A stretch of 32,537 nt of DNA from Linderina pennispora (lineage: Eukaryota; Kickxellomycota; Kickxellomycetes; Kickxellales; Kickxellaceae): NCBI RefSeq assembly GCF_002104995.1, contig NW_024468359.1, forward strand, positions 1 through 32,537, in the 5' to 3' direction. The notes under the pieces are model-generated. The model made no database searches. It worked only from the letters and a program-made list of their open reading frames with translations, and was not told where the DNA came from. Each line of letters starts with the position of its first letter. The first letter of the stretch is position 1. Both the position numbers and the translations under genes were made by a program. Below are positions 8,666 through 17,800 of this stretch, piece after piece.

Positions 8666-10216
8666 ATGCAGTTCAAGACGCTCATCACTGCTGCTGGTCT
8701 GGCACTCAGCATGACTGTCGGCGTTCTAGGCCGTGCCAACGTCGTCGGCTACTACGCCAACTGGGTTAACATGCCCGCCCTCACTCTTTCCAAGTACACC
8801 CACATCAACTTTGCCTTCGCGATTCCCAAGGCCGACGGCTCCCTTCAGTACGACAATGTGGAAACAATCCCTGGCCTGGTTTCTGGTTTCCATGCTGCTG
8901 GAGTCAAGGCGCTGGTGTCTGTCGGTGGTTGGACTGGATCCAACCTCTTCTCGACTATTTTGAAGAACACCGCAACACGCACCGCGTTCCTGAACAACAT
9001 GGTCAGCTTTGTGCAGACAAACAACCTCGATGGTGTTGATATCGACTGGGAGTACCCGGGACGTGAGGGTAATACCTGCAATGCATATGATCCGGCGAAC
9101 GATTCGAAAAACTTCCTCTCCTTCCTGCAAGACCTGCGTGCCAAGCTGGATTCGACCTTTGGTGCCGGAACCAAGCTCATCACCATGGCTGTCCGTGTTC
9201 AGCCTTTCGATGGTCCCAACGGCCCGATGAAGGATGTCTCTGCGTTTGCCAAGGTCACCGACTATATCAACCTGATGCAGTACGACATTAACGGCTCGTG
9301 GAGCTCCACCACAGGCCCTAACGCTCCTCTGCAGTATGCCCCAGGCAAGGGTGAGCAGGTCTCATTCGCCACTGCTATCTCTGCTTGGTCCGCTGCTGGA
9401 TGGCCTACTTCCAAGATGAACGCAGGTGTGCCATTCTATGGTCATAGTGTGAAGGCTTTGTCAAACATGCTGAACAACCCGTCCAACATGTACGCCCAGT
9501 TCTCACCTACTGTTCCTAAGGGCGACCAGGAGGATGAGCCGTGGGTTGATACCTGCGCCGGTGGACCTGCTGTCTACTCAGGTGACTGGCAGTACAAGCA
9601 TCTTCGCGACCAGGGTCTACTCTCTAACCCAACCACTGCAGTGGCCCCTTGGGTTCGCACCTGGGACAACACCACGTCCACGCCTTGGCTGTTCAACCCG
9701 AATACCAATGTCTTCATTTCGTACGATGATCCGCAGAGTCTCAAGGCAAAGGTCGACTACGCTGCTGCCAAGGGTCTAGCTGGCACTATGCTGTGGAGCA
9801 TGGAGATGGACTATAACAACGAGCTGTTGGATGTGCTGAACAGCTTCCCTAGCGGCGGATCTACCACCACAGCGACTACCCCAGGAACCAGTTCCACAGT
9901 GACTACCCCAGGAACCAGTTCCACGGCAACACAGCCTGGAACTACCTCGGCCACCAAGAGCGCTACCACCGGTGTTCCCCCTGTGACCTCATCTACCTCG
10001 TCCGCTCCGGCTACCAGCTCCTCAACCAATACCGGTGGACCGGTTGCTGGTGGACCTTGCAGCACTGGTGGTGCGTACCAGTGTGCCGACACCACCGGCA
10101 AGAACCCGGCTTACTTTATCTGCAACAACGGTGCCTGGCTGGCACAGTCTTGCGGTTCAGGAACCGCGTGCTTCCAGTCTGGGTCTTCGATCTATTGCAA
10201 CTGGCCTTCTTCGTAA
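8666..10216 (+). CDS. secreted GH18 chitinase with C-terminal CBM19 (third copy)
   Basis: A 516-residue paralogue of the preceding gene with the same order: signal peptide (1-22), GH18 domain with catalytic DGVDIDWE at 122-129, Ser/Thr-rich linker, and CBM19 chitin-binding module ending NWPSS. The first 90 or so bases and the 3' half are nearly identical to copy two, while the stretch 8940-9400 is nearly identical to the pseudogene instead; this mosaic suggests gene conversion. The linker is nine residues longer than in copy two because of a 27-bp tandem duplication (9869-9895 and 9896-9922). It is a single intact exon, and its TATA box and leader match copy two. Role as for copy two: extracellular or wall chitin hydrolysis. 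Whether the two active copies differ in expression cannot be seen here. Confidence 0.93.
   Translation: MQFKTLITAAGLALSMTVGVLGRANVVGYYANWVNMPALTLSKYTHINFAFAIPKADGSLQYDNVETIPGLVSGFHAAGVKALVSVGGWTGSNLFSTILKNTATRTAFLNNMVSFVQTNNLDGVDIDWEYPGREGNTCNAYDPANDSKNFLSFLQDLRAKLDSTFGAGTKLITMAVRVQPFDGPNGPMKDVSAFAKVTDYINLMQYDINGSWSSTTGPNAPLQYAPGKGEQVSFATAISAWSAAGWPTSKMNAGVPFYGHSVKALSNMLNNPSNMYAQFSPTVPKGDQEDEPWVDTCAGGPAVYSGDWQYKHLRDQGLLSNPTTAVAPWVRTWDNTTSTPWLFNPNTNVFISYDDPQSLKAKVDYAAAKGLAGTMLWSMEMDYNNELLDVLNSFPSGGSTTTATTPGTSSTVTTPGTSSTATQPGTTSATKSATTGVPPVTSSTSSAPATSSSTNTGGPVAGGPCSTGGAYQCADTTGKNPAYFICNNGAWLAQSCGSGTACFQSGSSIYCNWPSS
9869..9922 (+). repeat. 27-bp tandem duplication in the chitinase linker
   Basis: Two adjacent 27-base units, each encoding a TTPGTSST-type linker stretch, differ at one position. 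Copy two of the array has one unit only. Confidence 0.9.
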
Positions 10217-10539
10217 ATAACCAATACCTCCTGGTTTTGGTTAAGCGAGTACTTTTAATAATATTTTTGCTCAAAAAATCTTGCAACTATGCGGTCTATG
10301 TACGCCCGAAAACGTCACAATAGTGGTTCATTGTTCCCGCTCTTTTGCATAGTAATCCACGCATTACCAAAACTAGCATTTATAGATCATGCTACAAACA
10401 ATGTCGAGTAGAGTGCTATGTGTAATCATAGACGGTGAGCCGCTTAGGTCACAGATTTGAATCCTTCTGAGAATTGCTACCCCATATATTCCCTTCTTCC
10501 CATCCCTTCTTTCCCTATCTTTAATATTTTCAAATATGC
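10217..10539. other. intergenic, chitinase array to 7TM sequence
   Basis: These 323 bases are AT-rich. A pyrimidine-rich tract near 10490-10530 directly precedes the 7TM reading frame. I looked for a tRNA because of a TTTGAATCC-like string near 10455, but no matching stems are present. Confidence 0.5.
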
Positions 10540-11622
10540 ATGGTTTTATATTTTTATCCTCCGCCTTTGATGTCATTTGAGTTCCCGCCGTTCGAGAAGT
10601 CGCGAGTCGAAACCGCGGCACTCTTCAATGTAAGCCTGGATCCGGTCAGCCACACTGATATGTCGACAATTATTGAAATCAGCGTGGTCTATGCACTGGA
10701 CCTTTTTGCGCTTATCTACCTGCTCATTCACCGCAGCTACCCTTTGATAAATGCTAAAAGCGCTTGCAGTATAATAACCCTCTGCATGACGGTTGTGGTA
10801 TGGTCTGTAGGGGGTATTTCAACTGGTGGAATGGTACATCTTTATACTAACGGCATCTTGAGAAGCTGCAAACTGACCCTTCTCTGGTTTAGATTAGGAC
10901 TTGGGGCTACATATATTGCCACCATTTTCAGCGTGCGTAGCTATTCCCTATACCGTGTGTTTTGCCAAGGCAGGCTGTCTACATAAACGGTCATGCAGAT
11001 TAGTTGCGCGCTTGATTTTTGCTGGGTGGCCCTATTTCCACGGTGTCTTTTCTATTGCCCGAGCGAATGTCCATTTACTATAAGAATGCACTTGTGCTAT
11101 GTTAACAGGTAATATTCTATTCTTTCCATCGGAATGACCTGCTGCTTTTTAGTATTTGTTTCTGTCAACACTTGGCGGCTTCGAGGCATACTATTCGCAC
11201 TCAATAAGTTCTGAGAGGTCATCACCGCCATGGCCATAGTCGGCGTGGTGACCATTGCCAATTCACTGCCTCTATTATCTGTCAAGCCCTATCCAGCTGG
11301 CGCTGCTTGGAGGAACTCGCTCGTCTACATTGACCACGTATGTGCTAATATAGGCTTTTGGATTATCATGTGGGAGTCATTCTACCAGTGCCTTACGCGT
11401 CGCGATGAATATCTTGAATATTGGACAGATACACTGGTGGAAGGCGGTATAGAAGGCGCCTATAGCCTTACTAGCCGGTTTGCTGACGACACACATAGCT
11501 TAATTAGAGGGGCAGAGCGGGGCATTGCATGCAGCCCGAAGAAGGACATGCACGTTGGTACCTACCACATTCCAGGAACCTTGTTGGAGCTGTGCCTTGC
11601 CAATAAAGTTTCGCACGACTGA
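10540..11622 (+). pseudogene. seven-transmembrane receptor-like sequence with three in-frame stops
   Basis: Read in one continuous frame, this stretch gives seven hydrophobic segments in order, near 10670, 10755, 10875, 11000, 11115, 11215 and 11325. They include STIIEISVVYALDLFALIYL, GMTCCFLVFVSVNTWRLRGI and HVCANIGFWIIMWESFYQCL, followed by a polar tail starting LTRRDEYLEYW. This topology and the TWRLR and RRDEYL motifs resemble fungal 7TM, GPCR-like proteins, some of which carry RGS domains; no RGS domain is seen here. Three stop codons interrupt the frame: TAA 10984, TAA 11110 and TGA 11212. A 42-nt intron (10957-10998) could remove the first, but the obvious intron at 11109-11152 would shift the frame away from the conserved region, so a decayed gene is most likely. 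Start could be ATG 10540 or 10570. An AATAAA follows at 11715-11720. Confidence 0.55.
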
Positions 11623-11714
11623 AATAATGTGCCCAGAATCAGAAACCGCAATCGTTTTGCACGCCTTCTGGGATACAGCTCTCCCAGTTCGCACTGGCCC
11701 TTTCGCACAGAACT

Positions 11715-11720
11715 AATAAA
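11715..11720 (+). terminator. AATAAA downstream of the 7TM sequence
   Basis: AATAAA lies 93 bases after the last stop of the 7TM frame. It lies in the 194-base gap facing the convergent F-box gene. Confidence 0.35.
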
Positions 11721-11816
11721 ACAGTGGTATTCCAAGTACACCCCAGTGCTGGTTGTAAGCTATTGATATTTTTATAAGATAATGGCGATAGTGAAGCTGG
11801 TGTGGCTCTTCGGTGC

Positions 11817-14800
11817 CTAAACTGCGTGTTCGCCACGGGCGGCAGCCAAAAGTGCACGCTCGCGACGGCGGGCCAGGCGGCGCTCGACCTTTCCGCGAAC
11901 CAGTGACCGCATACCAGTGAGCAGCTCGGTCATGTTGTGCTGGAGACAAAAGTCCTCACAGACTTGATCAATGTTATCGTTGGCACGTAGCTGCAGTAGC
12001 TTGCGACCGTTCTTGGGTGTCTCGATGTTGAGCTCCATCAGGACATCCCTCGGACGCTTGATGGCAGACCGCTGGATACCCGACGCACTAGGGCGAGGGA
12101 TATCTCTGGGCGCAATTCCCGCTCCTTGCTCAGGCATTACACCATGGTCCCTGAAGTTCTCAGGGAATGCAGGTGTCGAGAACGTGGACAGCGGCATGCT
12201 GCGCTGTGGTACAACCTGGTCATAGTATGCCTGTTCAGGAGTAGCTTCGAACTGTACGCTCTTGCTTGATGGAGACATGGCAGCTGCGCTACCCGAAGGG
12301 ATTCCAGGAAGAGGCTCAGTCGGGACAGCTGAGAATTCGTCAGTGGTCTCCTGCTGAAGTGCAGATACGTCCCTGGTCGATTCGGACAGACCCCTGTGTC
12401 CCGCGTCAATGCCGGGAATAGAGTCAGGGTGTAATGCTTCCTGGGTTTCACGAGGCACGCTGGGACTCTGGTCGTTAGATGGCGTGCTGGCGTCGGCCTG
12501 GGCAGCTGGGACAGGGAGCGGGGCCATTGTGGCCTCACCCTCTTCCCGCCCCTGGCTATCGACAGACTCTGCATCAACCATTTCGACGGTCCCCACGACC
12601 GTAGGCTTCGTAGCCGTTTCCTGCTCATCAAACAACGGAGGGGTAATGCCCGCCTGCGCCTCGGACTGCGGAATGCCTCGCTGCAAGATCTCCTTAGCAG
12701 CATTTTCGGATAATGTAGTCGCCAGATCTATATCGGTAGGTGGTGCTGTAATGTCAGCACCTCGATCTGTCGGAACGCTTGGCTGGCCAGCAATCGCAGC
12801 GATTGTCGCGGCAACCGTTTCAGCCTGCGGTTCCTGACTGGACTCCACTGGCTCGTAAGGGGAGGCAGGGGAGGCAGGAGACGAGGAAATTGCCTCATCC
12901 GCTTCGACAGCCTCGGGCTCAGAGCTGGGGGCCACATTACTGGAGTGGGCAGCACTAGCTTTTGCAGTGGCAATCTCGGCTTCAGCAGGCTCACTCGGTA
13001 TCTGGTCACCAGTAGCAGCAACAGAAACAGCGTCCTTTTTCACATCGGCATCGGCGAATCCTTCGTCAACCTCGTCTTGGGCACCTGGAGTTGAGTTGGA
13101 TACAGCATCCTGGTCAGACTCCACGGGTTCGGATTGATCTGCTGGATCGATCTCATCCAAGATAACGTCAGCTGGCGACTCCGCGATCGTGTCCTTAGCC
13201 ATAGGCTCACTTGCCTCACCCAAGGTGTTGTCTGTTTCTGTTGGCTCAATCGCACCCGGCTGCTCAATAACGCCGGGTTGCTCAGTAACGGCCTGCTCCG
13301 TAGCGGCCAGAGGTTCAGCAGAACTGGGCTCCCTAGTATCAACCGGCTCCTCAGCAGGGGCGGGGAGTACATCCATTTCACCACTAGTTGCCTGGCCCTC
13401 AACAGGGGCTGCATGCTGCTCCATCACAACAGCTGCAGACTCTTGAACAGCAGGCACCTCGATGATAGAGTTAGCTACTGGTGAAGGGGTCTCCTCGGTC
13501 GCATGCACCTCCTTGGCAAGGCTAGGATCCTCTGGCGCAACAGGTACATCAGCAGCAGGAGTGATCTCCTCAACGAGTGGCTCACCCACAGCGGGCGCAT
13601 CCTCAATCGCGTTGTCCACAACAGAATCGACGGCCGGCTTCGCAGAAACATCAGTAGCTACCTCCTTGGCAACATCTGCTGAACCATTGCCAGATTCTGG
13701 TGCCTTTTCGGCAGCAGGAGCATCGGCTGTTCCATGGCCCTCGTCTGCGATCCCGCGGTCACGGGTCTCTGCATCCGAAGTGGACACATCGGTAGTGGTA
13801 GCAGCAGCCGTGAGCTGGTCAACACCTTGTTTAGCTGCGACAACCGTCTCCTCGACAGCAGCAGTATCACTGATCGTGCCGTCCTCCACATTAGCCGATC
13901 CAACAGAAATCGCCGGCTCATTGGTTGTAGCAGGCTTGTCACCCTCAATCTCCTCTGCTTCAACATGTGTCTCGTCAGCCACAGGTGCGTCTGCTGTAAT
14001 GGCGGTATCTTCCACACCAATATCCCGAGATGCTGCCTCCTGTGCAGCAGGCTGCTCAGCAACAAATTCCCCGACTGTGCTAGGTTCCTCAGATTTGATA
14101 GGCGACTCGGCGGCCATGACGGCTTCATCCGCACCTGGTGTCTCCCCGCCAGGTGTAGTCACGCCCTTGGCTGCAATGGCCTCCGCAGCAGACATCTCGT
14201 CAACAGGAGCATCAGAGATCCCATGTACCTCGGCCGTGCTAGGCTCCATGATGCTGGCATCCTTCTCGGCGTCTACTGCGTTTTCGGCTGCAATATCCTC
14301 GGCGACTGCAGACTCCTCAGCACTAGCGGGCATCTCAGTAGTCTCCGGAGCTTCTCTAGCGGTTTCTGGCTGCTCCACAGTAGGCTTGCCAGAATCAACA
14401 GCGGTATCCTCAACGGTGGTCTGCTCAGCCGCGATCTTTTCGGACTCAGTAGACGGCTCCTCGACAGCAGCCGGTGCTTCAGCGTCAACGGGTGCCTGGC
14501 CATCGATGAGCCCTTCTGTGGAAGCAGGAGCAGATGCACTTGCCTCTGCAATCTCCTCAACTGCAGGCTCAGCTGCAACGCACCCGTCAGCAATGGCAGT
14601 AGCATCTTCAGACACGGCATCGTGCCCAAGTGCAGGAGCTTCATCAGCAGGAACAGAGACATCTTCAGACACTGGAATGCCGGAAGCAGCGGTCAGGTCC
14701 TTAGCCGCAGTCGCTTCGGTAGCTGTGGGATCGCCAGCAACTGGCGTGTCTTTGGCGCTTGCCTCCTCCGTGGTAGGGATAGAAGCATCCTCGGGAACAG

Positions 14801-17800
14801 TGGTCTCCTTAACAGCAGCAGTACCTTCCTCAGGCGAGCCCACCTTCGCAGTTGTATCAGATTCGACTGCAAGTGTCTCATCAGCTGCAGCATGCTCTTC
14901 GGTAGTGGGCGGCGGCTCGGTCGCAAGTATCGCCTCAGCAGGGACTGGAGTTTCCTCAGCAGCAGGCTCTTCAGCGGCGCTAGGTGTAGGATCTTCAGCA
15001 GCAAGTGGCTCATCCATGTCAGTTGTAGAAACCTCTGTGCCAGCAGGTAGGTCGGCGGTATCTGCGATCTTCTTGATAGCTGTTTCATCGGATGCGGGCT
15101 CCTCAGTCGGTGCGATTATCTCCTCTGCGGCAGCAGGGCTCTCTTCAGTTGTAGCGGGCTGTTCAGTAGCAGGTGCAGTATCCATGCTCGTAATAGGGGT
15201 TGTATCAGCAGCAGGCTCTTTATCGACAGCAGTAGTAGATTGGTTCTCAGCCGCAGCTGGCTGTTCGGTGATAAGCACGTCAACCGTGGACTCATCGACT
15301 GGAGAAGGTACATCTGTGGTAGTAGGTGCTTCAATCACAGGCTGTTTCGGTAAAATGACGTTGTCAGCTGTTGCAGGGGTGTCGTCAGTGACACTCTCCT
15401 CGGCAGTTGCAGACATTTGCTTGACAGCAGCCTCCTCGACAGCAGCCTCCTCAGTGGTGGTGAGCTCCTCGGCAGCAGCGGGCTCTTCAGTCTCAGCAGG
15501 TTCCTCAGCAGTAGGCTCCATGGCGGCAGACTCCTCGGCAGCAGCAGGCTCTTCGGCAACAGTGGGCTCTTCAGCCTCAGCAGTAGGCTCCATGGCGGCA
15601 GACTCCTCGGCAGCAGCAGGCTCTTCGGCAACAGTGGGCTCTTCAGCCTCAGCAGGCTCCTCGGTGGCAGGCCCCTCGGTGGCAGGCCCCTCGGTGGCAG
15701 GCCCCTCGGTGGCAGCCTCCTCGACAGCAGCCTCCTCGACAGCAGCCTCCTCAGTGGCAGTGAGCTCCTCGGCAGCAGCGGGCTCTTCAGTCTCAGCAGG
15801 TTCCTCGACAGCAGCGGGATCTTCAGCCTCAGCAGGTTCTTCGACAGCAGGCTCCTCGGTAGCAGGCTCCTCGGTAGCAGGCTCCTCGGTGACAGGCTCT
15901 TCGACAGCAGCAGGCTCTTCAGCTTTAGCAGCCTCCTCAGTGGCGGCGGCCTCCTCAGCCTTAACAGGTTCCTCGGAAGTAGGCTCCATGGCAGCAGCCT
16001 CCTCGGCAGCAGCAGGCTCTTCGGCAGCAGTGGGCTCTTCAGCCTTAGCTGGTTCCTCAGCAGCGGGCTCCTCGACAGCAGCAGGCTCTCTGGTAGTAGG
16101 CTCCACAGTAGGAGGCTCCACGGTAGGAGGCTCCTCCGCAGCAGCGGGCTCTTCAGTCTCAGCAGGTTCCTCAGCAGTAGGCTCCATGGCGGCAGACTCC
16201 TCGGCAGCAGCAGGCTCTTCGGCAACAGCGGGCTCTTCAGCCTCAGCAGGCTCCTCGGTGGCAGGCTCCTCGGCGGCTGGCTCGTCGGCAGCAGTGGGCT
16301 CTTCAGCCTTAGCTGGTTCCTCGACAGTAGGCTCCATGGCAGCAGGCTCCTCGGTGGCAGCGAGCTCTTCAGCCTTAGCTGGTTCCTCAGCAGCGGGCTC
16401 CTCGACAGCAGCAGGCTCTTTGGTAGTAGGCTCCACAGTAGGAGGCTCCTCGGCAGCGGGCTCCTCGAGAGCAGCAGGCCCCTCGGTGGCAGGCTCCTCG
16501 ACAGCAGGACTCTTAGAGGCAGCAACAGTATCTTGCTCAGGCACTATCTCTCTAGGTGCTGCTTCATCTGCCGGAACCTCATCAGCACCAACTGACGCAT
16601 TGACTTGCACCAGTGCCTCCTCCACAGGGACCTGTGTGGCAGGCGCCTCGGCGATAACTGTGTCTTCAGCAGGCGTCTCGGGTACCTCGCTAGCCCTGGT
16701 CTCAACCGATGCATCAGCAGTGGCCTTTGGAACTTCCTCAACCACAGCTGGAACAGGTGCCTTAGATGACATGCTGAATATACTCGTGAGTGCAGCCAAC
16801 GACGCGCCAGCAGCTGCAATGGTAGCGGCCACGCCAATCGATGAATTGCTCACGGCGCCAGGCTGTGACGCAGAGTGGGCGGGAGAGTCCTCGGGGACGC
16901 TGCCAGGTGCATCAGCAAGCTCCTGGGCAGTTGGCTCATCAGCTAGATTAATCGTATCCACGGCAGCATCCCTTGCTGACTGCTCCACTGTCTCCGACTT
17001 TTCGTATGCGATATCCTCGGGTGTAGCAGACACGTCAGGGCTTGCCACAGATTCATCGACATCGGCAGAGACATCGTGCCACGACTTCTCAGAGCCATTG
17101 GCACTGCCAGCATCAACTGCGGCTGTTTCAGGCCCCGAGAGTGCGCGCTCGACCGGTTCATCTGTGACTGCCTCAGCAACATACTCAGCAGGTTGGATAG
17201 TACCAAGCGCCGACTCAATGATAGAGTCAACACCAACTATGTTGACGACTAGGGTATCAGCAATTGGTTCTTTGTGAACCTCAGCGACAGCCTCCTCGGT
17301 GACACCATCCTCACCGACAACCTCCTCACTGACAGCCTCCTCACCGACCGGCTCCACAACACCTGGCTCCTCAGAGGCCGGTTCTTCAGTAACTGGCTCT
17401 TCAGCGACGGCCTCCTGACCAACAGGCTGGGGCAACTCAGCTCCAGATATAGGCTCGTCGATAGCGCTGGTTTCGCTCGCAGCAACAGGGATCTCTGGCA
17501 ATTCTGCGTCCAGCGTAGAATCAGCGGCGGTATCGGTGACAGGCAAGCTGCGCGTGGTTAAATCAGCCTTAGCAGGAGGCTGCTCGCTAGCACCATCTGC
17601 GACATCCCCTGTGGTCGATACATCCTCGCTTGGCACGGCAGGGATATCTTCAGCAGGAGACGATGTTGTGTCGGGGTCGGCTGGGATCGATACATCGTGC
17701 GGCTCCAGTGTGTCACCCTTGATAGTCTGCTCCTCAAACGAAGTGTCTGCGGGGCCAGTAAGTGCTGCTTCGGCAGGAACCTCGACAGGAACCTCAACCT

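Noticed and set aside
10380-10475. Possible tRNA suggested by a TTTGAATCC string
   Set aside because: No acceptor, D or anticodon stem pairs could be drawn around it.
11109-11152. A 44-nt GT-AG intron that would remove the second stop of the 7TM sequence
   Set aside because: Splice signals look acceptable but the removal shifts the frame by two and destroys the TWRLR transmembrane region, which is clearly in the unspliced frame.
15335-16595. Leu/Pro/Ser-rich 390-codon ORFs on both strands
   Set aside because: Alternative frames of the EEPAx repeat; periodic sequence stays open in several frames without being coding.
13462-17277. 1,271-codon plus-strand ORF rich in Ser, Ala and Gly
   Set aside because: It is the antisense shadow of the low-complexity part of the giant gene. 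It has no domain, signal peptide or promoter, and its openness follows from the repeated codons on the other strand.
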